From JALYXS01 sp051003795 (GTDB lineage: Bacteria > Acidobacteriota > Terriglobia > Bryobacterales > Bryobacteraceae), in contig JBPCKZ010000191.1 in assembly GCA_051003795.1 (NCBI GenBank), forward strand, positions 1 to 64,000: a DNA stretch of 64,000 nt, given 5' to 3'. A program made the translations under genes and the position numbers. Below, piece after piece: positions 1 to 8,482 of this stretch (positions within the stretch are counted from its first letter, which is position 1; every line of letters begins with the position of its first letter). Below the pieces are notes generated by a model, which searched no databases, had not been told where the DNA came from, and saw nothing but the letters and a program-made list of their open reading frames with translations.

Positions 1-1376
1 GCAAGCTCGGGATCGAGGAATTCAAGCGGCTGGTGACGGCTGAACGCGAGATCCTTCCCTACGATTCGCGCTGGACCGATTATCTGAAGGACGTGCCCAC
101 TGATTTGGAAGAAGCTCTCAAGCCGCCGTCATTGCTACGGATTGAAGCCGTGCGTCAGGAAGGGTTCGAACAGTGGCATCGAACCAACGTCTACCGTCAG
201 CGGCAGGCCGGCTACGCTACCGTGACCGTGGCGCTTCCGCTCGGCGACATCACCGCTCCTCAATTGCGGCTGACGGCGGATGTGGCGCGAAAGTACGTGA
301 AGGAAACCGTCCGCAGCACGGTGGAACAGAATCTGGTGCTGCGCTGGGTTAGCGAAGCGGACCTGCCCGCGCTCTACACCGAACTGAAGCGCGCGGACTT
401 AGCGGCGCCGGTGGCGGGCACCATTGTGGACGTGGCGTCCTGTCCGGGGACGGACACCTGCAAGCTCGGCATCGCATCGTCGCGCGGACTTGCCGGAGAA
501 TTGCGGATGCGGCTCGCGGAGAAAGGCGCGGAACTGGACGAATCCATTCGCGGGCTGCGGATCAAGATCAGCGGCTGTTTCAATTCCTGCGGCCAGCACC
601 ACGTCGCGGATCTCGGCTTCTACGGCGTAAGCCGCAACAAGAATGGCTACACGGTCCCGCATTTTCAGGTCGTATTGGGCGGCGAGTGGACCAACAACGC
701 GGGCACGTATGGGCTCGCGATCGGCGCGGTGCCTTCGAAGCGCATTCCGGAAACGGTGGACCGCATTACCGGACGCTATCTGGCGGAACGGTCCGATGGC
801 GAAACCTTTCAATCGTTCATCAAGAGAATCGGCAAGGCCGAATGCAAGAAGATGATAGAGGAATTCACGGCCGTTCCGCCGCATGATCGGGATGCTTCGT
901 TCTATAGCGATTGGAACGATCCGCGGGAGTTTACCATCGGCGACATGGGCACTGGCGAGTGCGCCGGCGAAGTAGTCGCGCCCATCGATTTCCAACTCGT
1001 CGCCTGCGAACGCGAAGTATTCGAGGCGCAGTTAAATTTGGATAGCGGCAACATCGAGAAGGCGGCGGTTCTGGCGTATGAATCGATGCTGCACGGGGCG
1101 CTCGCGCTGCTGAAGTTCAAGTTCATCTTCGCGCCCGAGGATCCCGAGAAAATCGTCGCCGATTTCCGAACGCATTTTTACGATACGGAATTATTTTTCG
1201 ACCCGTTCGTTCGCGGCAAGTTCGCGTACGATTTCTTTAAGGCGCACGAAAATGTCGGGCGTGCCCACACCATCGAGACGGCGCATCAGCTTATCGAAGA
1301 AGCGCAGCTTTTCATTGAAGCGTGTTTTAGCTGTTACTCCCGCATGGCGTCGGCGCCCGCGATGGCGACGGCGTGA
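1..1376 (+). CDS. Siroheme ferredoxin-type sulfite/nitrite reductase, 5' end outside window
   Basis: The reading frame is open to the first base, so this is the 3' part of a longer gene; the GTG at 33 is internal, preceded in frame by K-L-G-I-E-E-F-K-R-L. Two cysteine pairs typical of the siroheme/4Fe-4S site are present: CPGTDTC and, about 40 residues later, CFNSC followed by GQHH. The family reduces sulfite to sulfide or nitrite to ammonia with six electrons from ferredoxin; substrate cannot be decided from sequence. After the catalytic part there is a helix-rich C-terminal tail of about 125 residues (from roughly VAPIDFQ), not needed in plain sulfite reductases, that resembles a HEPN-like helical bundle. 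The stop codon overlaps the GTG of the next gene by 4 bases, so the two are probably translationally coupled. Confidence 0.9.
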   Translation, partial: KLGIEEFKRLVTAEREILPYDSRWTDYLKDVPTDLEEALKPPSLLRIEAVRQEGFEQWHRTNVYRQRQAGYATVTVALPLGDITAPQLRLTADVARKYVKETVRSTVEQNLVLRWVSEADLPALYTELKRADLAAPVAGTIVDVASCPGTDTCKLGIASSRGLAGELRMRLAEKGAELDESIRGLRIKISGCFNSCGQHHVADLGFYGVSRNKNGYTVPHFQVVLGGEWTNNAGTYGLAIGAVPSKRIPETVDRITGRYLAERSDGETFQSFIKRIGKAECKKMIEEFTAVPPHDRDASFYSDWNDPREFTIGDMGTGECAGEVVAPIDFQLVACEREVFEAQLNLDSGNIEKAAVLAYESMLHGALALLKFKFIFAPEDPEKIVADFRTHFYDTELFFDPFVRGKFAYDFFKAHENVGRAHTIETAHQLIEEAQLFIEACFSCYSRMASAPAMATA

Positions 1377-1918
1377 CGGACGCAAATGCGGTGGATGCCA
1401 ATGCGGTGCAGCACATCAACCTGAAGGTCTTCGTGGAACATCCACAAGCAATCGATTTAGCCGAAGCCATTCCGGTGTTCCACCGGTGGATTCGCGACAG
1501 CCTCTGTCCCGAAATGTTGATCGACGTGGCCGACTATCGCCATGTGCCGGCGGGGCCGGGCGTGATGCTGATCGGTCACGAGGCAAACTACAGTTTCGAT
1601 AACCGCGAGACCCGCCTGGGGCTGCTTTACAATCGCAAAGCTTCGCTCGATGGAACGTTTCAAGACCGTCTGGAACAGGCGTACCGCGCGGCCGGGATGG
1701 CGTGCGGCAGGCTCGAAGACGAGCCGCCGTTTCACGGAAAGCTGAAATTCGATCGGAAGGCGCTCGAAGTTTTCGTGAACGACCGCCTGCTCGCGCCGAA
1801 CACCGATGAGACCTGGCAAGCCTTGAGGCCCGAGATCGAAAAATTCTTTCCTGGCGCATCGATTGAGCGCGCCGGAGAACCGCGCGACCTTTTCCGGGTT
1901 TCGGTCACATTGCGGTAA
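1373..1918 (+). CDS. Conserved hypothetical protein coupled to the sulfite/nitrite reductase
   Basis: A 181-residue soluble protein with no signal peptide or membrane segment. The GTG start overlaps the reductase stop (GTGA), so the pair is almost certainly one operon with coupled translation. I do not recognise a named domain. The sequence has an N-terminal stretch HINLKVFVEHPQAIDL, a conserved-looking core with HEANYSFD, and an acidic/basic C-terminus. By position it may assist the reductase, for example in assembly, electron supply or regulation, but that is inference only. It contains only two cysteines, so it is unlikely to be an iron-sulfur electron carrier by itself. Confidence 0.7.
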   Translation: MTDANAVDANAVQHINLKVFVEHPQAIDLAEAIPVFHRWIRDSLCPEMLIDVADYRHVPAGPGVMLIGHEANYSFDNRETRLGLLYNRKASLDGTFQDRLEQAYRAAGMACGRLEDEPPFHGKLKFDRKALEVFVNDRLLAPNTDETWQALRPEIEKFFPGASIERAGEPRDLFRVSVTLR

Positions 1919-1948
1919 CAAGATAAATTCGCTGGGGTATGCTTTAGC

Positions 1949-3700
1949 TTGCCCGTTATGCAAGCGAGCCGTCGCACCCGAATCGCAACGGGCATTCCGC
2001 TATTCCTGGCGCTCTGCGCGGTATTCCTGATCCTCAATCGCGCCGCATACAAGGGTTATTTCCAAGACGACGAATTGGACAACATCAGTTGGGCTCCGCG
2101 CGCGCCCATGGAAACCTGGGTGCGAGGATTTCTCACTCCGCGATTCGATGCCGATAACTTCCGTCCCACGGGACATCTTTACTTCGCCGAAATGGGCAAG
2201 CATTTCGGATTGGATTTCCCGAAGTATGTAATTCCGATTCATCTGCTGCACCTGCTAAACGCCGGGATGGTCTGGCTACTCGCCCGCAAGGTGCAAGCGG
2301 GGCGGCTCGCCGCGTGGTCGGCCGCCGTGTTTTTCGCCTTGAACGTCGCCGCGTTCGACGCGTACTGGAAGCCCATGTACGTGTTCGATGTGATGTGCGC
2401 ATCATTCTGCCTGTTGAGTATTTTGCTGTTCGCGCACGAGCGTTGGATACTCAGTTTCCTCGCGTTCTGGCTTGCCTACAAATCGAAAGAATTGGCGGTA
2501 ATGCTTCCGGCTGTATTGGCCGCGTACGAATACTGGTTCGGCAAACGGCGATGGAAACCGCTGGCCCCATTCTTTCTGATTTCCGCATCGTTCGGCATGC
2601 AAGGCATCCTGCTCAATCCGAATAAGGATAACGACTATACATTCCGCTTCTCTCTCGCGGCCCTCAAAACAACCGTCCCCTTCTACTCGTCGCGGCTGCT
2701 GCTTATTCCGTACGGGGGTGTGGCCATCTTGGCATTGGCGTTGTTGCGGGACCGGCGCATCCGGTTCGGGATCGCGGCCATGTGCCTGTTCTTCTTGCCA
2801 TTGATCTTCCTGCCGGGCCGCCTGTTTCCGGCCTATTGCTATCTGCCGCTCACGGGGGTTTCGATCGCCGTCGCCGGATTGATTTCGCTCGGTGAAACAG
2901 CTCACCCTCGCGCGATAGTGCCGGTAGTGATAATTCTGTTTGCGATCTGGATGCGCCGCGACATTCAGGAGTTGCGCCGCGACCGAAGCGGGACGCTCGC
3001 GGCCGACAACGGCGCCCGCGCTTTCGTAACCGCAATCCAGAACTACGCGAAGGCGCATCCGAAGCCGCGCACCGTGGTTTACGATTCGGTTCCCCCGGGC
3101 CTGCACCACTGGGGCGTGACGGCGGCGGTGAACATCGCGTATCATCAATCGGGCATGGAGAGCCGCTTTATCGATTCACCGGAAGCGAGGGAAGCCTTGA
3201 AACACGGCCCTGTCACGTTCATGAGCTGGGACGAGCAGGAGCGCCGCGTCCACTTTACCGCGCGCGACGGGGACGCGAATGAAGCCGCTTACATTACCAT
3301 GGGTCACGATACGCCGCCGTGGCAACTTGTCTCGGGCTGGTTGGGTATCGACGGCTATTTCCAGTGGATCGAGCCGCAAGCGATCGCGTACTTGCGGCGG
3401 CCGCCCGATGCAAGCAAGTTCGAATTGAACGTGAACGTCAGCCCCGAGTTGATTCGCAAAACCGGGCATTCCAAGGTCGAAGTGCGGCTGAACGGCGTGA
3501 CGATCGGCGCAAAGGATTTCACGGCGGCAGGGTGGCAACGCGGTGTTTGGGCGCTCCCGGAAGGACACGCGGGACACACTGGACAGACGGGACAGACTCG
3601 CGTGGATTTTTTGGTCAGCCCTGGGTTTCCGGCGGATTCGAATAACAAGAGAGTAGGGATCGCGATCGTCTCATTCGGATTCCTGCCGCCGGAGCGTTAG
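1949..3700 (+). CDS. Polytopic membrane protein, GT-C glycosyltransferase-like
   Basis: About 583 residues. The N-terminal 350 residues hold roughly ten hydrophobic segments and the last 230 are a soluble, probably exoplasmic, domain. After the first membrane helix comes an acidic loop, YFQDDELDNISW, like the DD/DE loop that holds the catalytic acids of GT-C enzymes (PMT/ArnT/oligosaccharyl-transferase-like, using polyprenyl-phosphate sugars). That gives the best guess of function: transfer of a sugar to a lipid, protein or glycan on the outer face of the membrane. The C-terminal domain has a low-complexity run GHAGHTGQTGQT. The start is either TTG at 1949 or ATG at 1958; GGGG at 1934 favours the first by spacing. 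No glycan cluster lies beside it, so the substrate is unknown. Confidence 0.6.
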   Translation: MPVMQASRRTRIATGIPLFLALCAVFLILNRAAYKGYFQDDELDNISWAPRAPMETWVRGFLTPRFDADNFRPTGHLYFAEMGKHFGLDFPKYVIPIHLLHLLNAGMVWLLARKVQAGRLAAWSAAVFFALNVAAFDAYWKPMYVFDVMCASFCLLSILLFAHERWILSFLAFWLAYKSKELAVMLPAVLAAYEYWFGKRRWKPLAPFFLISASFGMQGILLNPNKDNDYTFRFSLAALKTTVPFYSSRLLLIPYGGVAILALALLRDRRIRFGIAAMCLFFLPLIFLPGRLFPAYCYLPLTGVSIAVAGLISLGETAHPRAIVPVVIILFAIWMRRDIQELRRDRSGTLAADNGARAFVTAIQNYAKAHPKPRTVVYDSVPPGLHHWGVTAAVNIAYHQSGMESRFIDSPEAREALKHGPVTFMSWDEQERRVHFTARDGDANEAAYITMGHDTPPWQLVSGWLGIDGYFQWIEPQAIAYLRRPPDASKFELNVNVSPELIRKTGHSKVEVRLNGVTIGAKDFTAAGWQRGVWALPEGHAGHTGQTGQTRVDFLVSPGFPADSNNKRVGIAIVSFGFLPPER

Positions 3701-3714
3701 CGGGATTGCCAGAT

Positions 3715-5007
3715 ATGAAAATCCCAAAACTCCAATGGATTATCGCGGCGATGCTGTTTCTCGCCACCGCGATCAACTACACCGATCGCGGCGCGCTCTC
3801 GATCGTCTCGACCGACATCCGGCGAGAGTTCCACATGACGGAGCAGGACTACTCGTGGGTCCTGTTCTTTTTCATGCTCGCGTACGCCATCATGTATGCC
3901 GGGTCGGGTTACATCGTCGACCGGCTCGGGACGAAGCGCGGCTTCGCGGTGTTCATCGGCTTCTGGTCCTGCGCCGCGATGCTGCACGGTTTCGCGCGCG
4001 GATTCTGGTCGTTGGTCTTCTGCCGTTTCCTCTTGGGATTGGGCGAGCCCGGCAATTGGCCAGCCGCCGCGAAAGCTGTCGGGGAATGGTTTCCCGCGCG
4101 GCAGAGGGCGCTTGGCGTGGGAATTTTCAACGCCGGGTCGTCGCTTGGCTCCGCTTTGGCCGGACCCGTCATCGCATCGCTCACCCTTATTTTCGGATGG
4201 CGCGTGGCCTTCGTGTTTACGGGCGTGATTGGGCTGGCGTGGCTCATCGCGTGGTTGATCCTTTACGATCCCCCGCACAAGAACCGCTGGCTGCGCGCCG
4301 ATGAATACGCCGCGCTTAAGGACGAAGTGGAGCCGCCGGCACAAACACGGGCGGCATCGGCGAAGAGCGTCGATTGGCGCAAGGTAATTCGCATGCGCGA
4401 GTGCTACACCTTGATACTCGCGCGGTTCTTCACGGACCCCGTGATTTACTTCGTGATCTTCTGGCTGCCCGAATATCTGCACAAGGAGCGGGGGTTCAAC
4501 CTTGCCATGATCGGGCGCTACGGCTGGATTCCGTTCCTATTCGGCGGCATCGGCTACGTGGTGGGGGGATGGCTTTCCGGGCGGTTGATCCGCGCCGGCT
4601 GGGAACTGCCCGCCGCGCGAAAAGCGGTGATGGTGATGGGGGCGGCCGTGATGCCGATCGCGATCTTCGCGCCGCATGCGCCCAACGCCGCAATGGCGAT
4701 CGGCGCGACGTGCTTCCTCACGTGGGGTCACGCTTTCTTCACGTCCAATATACAGGCCCTTCCTACGGATCTGTTCAAGGGCCAGGAAGTGGGGACGGCA
4801 ACGGGCTTTTCAGGCATGGGAGGCGCGGTAGGCGGGATGATCGCCAACTTGGGAACGGGTTATCTGGTGCAGCATTTCTCGTACTCACCGGTTTTTCTGC
4901 TTGCCGGCTTGATGCATCCGCTGGCCGTGACGCTGGTGTACGTTATGCTACCGGCCCGCCGGCTGCACCCTATTAACGCCCGCGGTGTCGCTGAAACCGT
5001 GCGCTGA
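3715..5007 (+). CDS. MFS transporter, anion:cation symporter (hexuronate-type) family
   Basis: 430 residues with twelve predicted membrane helices. Features of the ACS/hexuronate transporter branch (ExuT, GudP, GarP): INYTDRGALS in helix 1, the loop 2-3 motif DRLGTKRGF, and GLGEPGNWPAAAKAVGEWFP in helix 4. These carriers import sugar acids such as glucuronate, galacturonate, glucarate or galactarate with protons or sodium. ATG at 3715 is preferred over the upstream in-frame TTG at 3706 because the protein then begins MKIPKLQW, like its relatives. The gene follows the GT-C-like gene by 14 bases. Its 3' end overlaps the convergent next gene by 60 bases. Acid-sugar uptake would fit with the DUF1537 kinase module at 51.5-54.7 kb, though the two are far apart. 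Confidence 0.85.
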   Translation: MKIPKLQWIIAAMLFLATAINYTDRGALSIVSTDIRREFHMTEQDYSWVLFFFMLAYAIMYAGSGYIVDRLGTKRGFAVFIGFWSCAAMLHGFARGFWSLVFCRFLLGLGEPGNWPAAAKAVGEWFPARQRALGVGIFNAGSSLGSALAGPVIASLTLIFGWRVAFVFTGVIGLAWLIAWLILYDPPHKNRWLRADEYAALKDEVEPPAQTRAASAKSVDWRKVIRMRECYTLILARFFTDPVIYFVIFWLPEYLHKERGFNLAMIGRYGWIPFLFGGIGYVVGGWLSGRLIRAGWELPAARKAVMVMGAAVMPIAIFAPHAPNAAMAIGATCFLTWGHAFFTSNIQALPTDLFKGQEVGTATGFSGMGGAVGGMIANLGTGYLVQHFSYSPVFLLAGLMHPLAVTLVYVMLPARRLHPINARGVAETVR

Positions 5008-5787
5008 CGGCGTGGAATCGTTTTCCGGACGGTAGTTGCCGTAGGTGATCTCCTCTTCGAGATCGCGCGTCTTGACCACCAAAATCCGCGCGGTGCCGTT
5101 GATGTCGATTCGTTTCACAACCCAAATCCCCCCGTTGAGATCGTTCAGCCGCGTCCGCTCCATTAGAATTTTCGAGCCTTTCGCGACCCGCGCCAGAATG
5201 AACCCGAAGGACACGGTATCCATCACATCGGCTTCCGCCCGCGCCCATTCCAGATCCTGCTTGTCGATGTAAAGCCGGGCTTCGATTTTGGGGAAAATGC
5301 GGGACGACAGGTTGTGAGGACGAAAATTGGGATTCGGAGTGCACCGGACCAAATATGCCGGACGGCCTTCGATGGTTCGTTCACCCAGGAGCTTGAACTG
5401 AAACGCGTCCGGGACTTCCTTCAGGAAGTTGCGCTGATTTTGATAATCGTCAATCCGTTTCCGCCGTTCGCCGGGCGATTCATGGCTGCGCTCCGCAACC
5501 GTCTTGTCGTACTTCTCTTTCTCTCTGGCCTGCCAGACTGGCGACAAAGGATGTCCGTCCTTCTCGATCAGCCGCTCGTAGGGCGTGCCGTCGATAGTAG
5601 TCACCTGGTTGACGCTAATGCTTCTGGCGCCGCTCTTCATCTCCACGTCCCGCTGCGTGTACGTGTAATTCACGGCGGCGCGCCAATCGCGTTGATAGTT
5701 GTCGAGCGATTTCCGGACCAGCTCACGGGCGTCGGGCTCACCCGGCAAGATGGACGCGAACGCCAGCGCGACGACGAGCGTCTTCAT
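4948..5787 (-). CDS. Secreted LolA/RseB-like hypothetical protein
   Basis: 279 residues from the chosen ATG, beginning MKTLVVALAFASILPG, an obvious signal peptide; an in-frame ATG seven codons upstream would add MCLYLDY and is less likely. The mature part has a run of predicted beta strands and phrases such as YLVRCTPNPNF, YIDKQDLEWARAEADVMD and GIWVVKRIDIN that are typical of outer-membrane lipoprotein-sorting (LolA/RseB-like) or DUF-type secreted proteins of Acidobacteriota. No catalytic residues are apparent. The function is unknown; a periplasmic lipid- or lipoprotein-binding role is possible. It converges on and overlaps the MFS gene by 60 bases at its 3' end. Confidence 0.7.
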   Translation of the reverse strand: MKTLVVALAFASILPGEPDARELVRKSLDNYQRDWRAAVNYTYTQRDVEMKSGARSISVNQVTTIDGTPYERLIEKDGHPLSPVWQAREKEKYDKTVAERSHESPGERRKRIDDYQNQRNFLKEVPDAFQFKLLGERTIEGRPAYLVRCTPNPNFRPHNLSSRIFPKIEARLYIDKQDLEWARAEADVMDTVSFGFILARVAKGSKILMERTRLNDLNGGIWVVKRIDINGTARILVVKTRDLEEEITYGNYRPENDSTPSAHGFSDTAGVNRVQPAGR

Positions 5788-5844
5788 GTAATCAAGATAC
5801 AAGCACATACGCTTCCAATCGTCAATTGGCGATGCTCGCGAGTA

Positions 5845-7158
5845 CTAAGGGGTGCCGTTTGTGAGTACTAGGAAGCGGGAATCCGGACGGAACAGGGTCT
5901 GGTTGCGCTCCGGGCCGGCGGAGATCGAGCCTATCTCGACCCCGGTCTGCTTCTCCAGGAAGTAAACGTATCGTTTCGCGTTATCCGGCAGTTCCGCGAA
6001 CTCGGTGATGTGCCCGGTCGAGGTTTGCCAGCCCGGCAGGCACTCGTAAACCGGCTCGACCGCGGCGAGCGCACCGGTGGTGGAAGGCATTTCGAGCAGT
6101 TCCCGCCCTCCCGACCGATACTTAACGCACACGGGAATGGCCGCGAGGCCGTCGAGCACGTCCAGCTTGGTGATCGCGAGACTATCGAATCCGTTAATCA
6201 TGGCCGTGTACCGAAGCAGCGGGACATCGAACCAGCCGCATCGCCGCGGGCGGCCGGTCACGGAACCGAATTCATTGCCGCGACGGCGGATTTCATCGCC
6301 CTTCGAATCGAGCGCCTCGCTCGGGAACGGGCCTCCCCCTACGCGGGTAATGTAGGCTTTCGAAACGCCAATCACGCCATCGATGCGCGTGGGTGGAACG
6401 CCCGTCCCGGTGCAAGCGCCGCCCGCGGCCGAACTGGAAGAAGTTACGAACGGATATGTTCCGTGGTCTAAATCGAGCATGGTGCCTTGCGCCCCCTCGA
6501 ACAGGACGCTCTGTCCGGCGGCAATCGCGTCGTTCAGCAATTGAGCCGTGTCGCAAACCATGGGGCGGATTCGCTCCGCGAATTCGAGATATTGACAGCG
6601 AATGGCCGCGAGATCCAGGTCGCCATCGAGGTCGAAAGCCGCCGCGATGATCTTCTTATCCTGGGCGAGCGCGTCGTACGCGGCCGTGAATGTTTCACGA
6701 TCGAGCAGGTCCGCCATCCGAATGCCCCGGCGCGCGGCTTTGTCTTCGTAACAGGGGCCGATGCCGCGCGAAGTCGTCCCAATGGAAACTCTTCCGGGAC
6801 GATTTTCGGAGAGCTTTTCCATGATCCGGTGGGAGGGCAAGAGCACGTGCGCGCGATTGCTGATGCGGAGTTGTCCGGTGACGGCGACACCCGCTTGTTG
6901 CAGCATTTCGATTTCGGCGAGCAACGCCGCCGGATCGATCACCAGGCCGTTGCCGATCACGGCGCGCTTGCCCGGATGAAGGATACCGCTGGGGATCAGC
7001 TTCAGAACGAATTTCCGGTCGCCGATCAGGATTGTGTGGCCGGCGTTATGGCCGCCTTGGTAGCGCGCCACGATATCGAAGCTGCCGGAGAGTAGATCGA
7101 CGATCTTCCCCTTGCCCTCGTCTCCCCACTGCGATCCCAATATGATTATGTTGCTCAT
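5845..7158 (-). CDS. purA: Adenylosuccinate synthetase
   Basis: 437 residues, the usual family length (about 430). It converts IMP, aspartate and GTP to adenylosuccinate, the first committed step to AMP. The N-terminal phosphate-binding loop GSQWGDEGKGK, the IMP/aspartate segment GHNAGHTI and the signature GTTSRGIGPCYEDKAARRG are all intact. It is monocistronic here, 36 bases downstream of another gene's start, and its own start is separated from the divergent TonB gene by 156 bases that must carry both promoters. No purine-regulon partner is adjacent. Confidence 0.98.
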   Translation of the reverse strand: MSNIIILGSQWGDEGKGKIVDLLSGSFDIVARYQGGHNAGHTILIGDRKFVLKLIPSGILHPGKRAVIGNGLVIDPAALLAEIEMLQQAGVAVTGQLRISNRAHVLLPSHRIMEKLSENRPGRVSIGTTSRGIGPCYEDKAARRGIRMADLLDRETFTAAYDALAQDKKIIAAAFDLDGDLDLAAIRCQYLEFAERIRPMVCDTAQLLNDAIAAGQSVLFEGAQGTMLDLDHGTYPFVTSSSSAAGGACTGTGVPPTRIDGVIGVSKAYITRVGGGPFPSEALDSKGDEIRRRGNEFGSVTGRPRRCGWFDVPLLRYTAMINGFDSLAITKLDVLDGLAAIPVCVKYRSGGRELLEMPSTTGALAAVEPVYECLPGWQTSTGHITEFAELPDNAKRYVYFLEKQTGVEIGSISAGPERNQTLFRPDSRFLVLTNGTP

Positions 7159-7314
7159 TGGTCAAACGCGCTAATTGTACCGCAGGCCTCTTTTTCTTTT
7201 GCGGAACAACGCCCGCCCCGCCGGTGTCTACCTAATCAGAAAGCGCACTGCTCACTCGAGCGACCGATCACTGGACAAACTGAGTTATACGCTTCACGAA
7301 GGAAGAGGAGAACC

Positions 7315-8043
7315 ATGTTCGAGCAGACGTTCGTCAATCAAGACGCGTCCCGGCGCAAGCCTTGGATGGTAGCTGTATCGGTCGCGGGGCAATTGGCGAT
7401 GGTCGCCGCGGCCGTGATCGTTCCCGTGTTGCACACCGAGACGATTTCGATGAGGCCGCCGTCGATGCTGTACGCGAGGATGCCTCCGCGCGTGGCGGTC
7501 GAGATCAAGAGTATGCCGCGGCCGGCCTCGGCCAGGCAGCCGAGAGTTTTCGTTCCGGCGATCTTGCATGGGCCAATCCGCATACCCACTCGCATCGCGG
7601 CGATCGACGAAGCCCCGCTGCTTCCGCCCGGCGCCCTGCCTCTGGAAGGCGCCGGCGGCACGTCGGGAGCGAGCGCGCTTGGCGATTTTTTTCCGCCTGG
7701 CGCGGTGAAGGCCCCTGTCAAACCACCGCCCGCCGAGACGCTGAAGCCGAAACCGGTCCAGGCGATTCGGGTGGCGAGCGGTGTTCAGGGCGCAAAACTC
7801 ATTCACGAAGTAAAGCCCGCCTATCCGCCGCTGGCGAAGGCGGCGCGGATCTCCGGCACGGTTAGAATTCGCGCCGTGATCGGAAAGGATGGAACCATCC
7901 GCGATCTGCAATTGATTAGCGGGCCGCCGTTGCTGGTCGAAGCCGCGTTGAACGCGGTCAAGCAGTGGAAGCCGACGCTGCTGAATGGGGAGCCGGTGGA
8001 AGTGATTACGCAGATCGATGTGAATTATATTTTGGGCGGGTGA
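7315..8043 (+). CDS. TonB family energy-transducing protein
   Basis: 242 residues. One N-terminal membrane helix (about residues 18-40, VAVSVAGQLAMVAAAVIVPV) is followed by a proline-rich periplasmic linker and a C-terminal TonB domain of about 80 residues beginning VKPAYPPLAKAARISGTVR and ending in a conserved WKPTLLNGEPV segment. TonB proteins couple the proton-motive force, through ExbB/ExbD, to outer-membrane receptors; no exbB or exbD is adjacent. The start ATG at 7315 has a strong site, GGAAGAGGAG, six bases upstream, and a TTATAC -10-like box lies at about 7283. Confidence 0.9.
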   Translation: MFEQTFVNQDASRRKPWMVAVSVAGQLAMVAAAVIVPVLHTETISMRPPSMLYARMPPRVAVEIKSMPRPASARQPRVFVPAILHGPIRIPTRIAAIDEAPLLPPGALPLEGAGGTSGASALGDFFPPGAVKAPVKPPPAETLKPKPVQAIRVASGVQGAKLIHEVKPAYPPLAKAARISGTVRIRAVIGKDGTIRDLQLISGPPLLVEAALNAVKQWKPTLLNGEPVEVITQIDVNYILGG

Positions 8044-8201
8044 ATGGATAACGCTGAATCGCATGGCGACGCAGCGGCTCTGTAACATCGGGTTGTCGCG
8101 CATTGAGATACCGAGCCGCGACCGTTAGGAAGCGGTTGTCGCAATTTTTTTCGCGTTCCGAGCGAAGCGATAGTGCTAATGTTTGATGGGCGGGCCACTA
8201 G

Positions 8202-8276
8202 ACTAGAGTCACTCAGGAAGATGCCGAAGACGTCTTTCTCAATGAACCTTCGCCATTCGCGGAGAGCGGGAAGCCG
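8202..8276 (+). pseudogene. Probable remnant of a BrnT-like toxin
   Basis: In the same frame as the antitoxin remnant that follows, and bounded upstream by a TAG at 8199, there is a short coding stretch reading VTQEDAEDVFLNEPSPF. This resembles the N-terminal helix of BrnT-family RNase toxins (HGVSFEEAxxVF-type). The rest of the toxin domain is missing and the frame runs straight into the antitoxin ATG. No start codon is usable. The call rests on the resemblance and on the position directly upstream of a CopG-type antitoxin remnant, which is the usual toxin-antitoxin order. Confidence 0.4.
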
Positions 8277-8482
8277 ATGGCGACTACGAAGAAGATAATT
8301 CCTGAGTTTCGTTCCGAAGAAGACGAGCGCAGCTTCTGGCCTGAGCGGGATTCGACTGAGTTCATCGACTGGCATACCGCCCACAGGGGTCGGTTTCCGA
8401 ATCTGAAACCCTCTCTTCGCACCAAGCGCGACGTCCCTACCAACCTTTGCTAAAGGTTTTTCTCGCGGAGCGCCGCCCCTAG
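8277..8482 (+). pseudogene. Decayed CopG/BrnA-type antitoxin
   Basis: The first 58 codons read through EDERSFWPERDSTEFIDW and then GRFPNLKPSLRT, the hallmark of the CopG-family antitoxin domain (family form: EREFW-x-DSTxYxDW...FPNLKP). The family then has a ribbon-helix segment (ISLRLPE...) of about 18 residues, which is deleted here: LRT runs directly into KRDVP. A one-base loss near 8432 then shifts the frame; reading +1 restores YQPLLKVFLAERRP, matching the family C-terminus, up to TAG at 8480-8482. So there is one internal in-frame deletion plus one frameshift, and the DNA-binding domain is lost. The open frame as it stands stops at 8453. It converges with the amidohydrolase gene, overlapping its last 4 bases. 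Confidence 0.7.

Noticed and set aside
2402..3148. 248-codon minus-strand frame inside the GT-C-like gene
   Set aside because: Antisense with no plausible domain; the plus strand encodes membrane helices.
3565..3605. Minus-strand CPVCPVCPACP repeat that looks like metal-binding sites
   Set aside because: It is antisense to the GHTGQTGQT repeats of the GT-C-like gene; no start signal.
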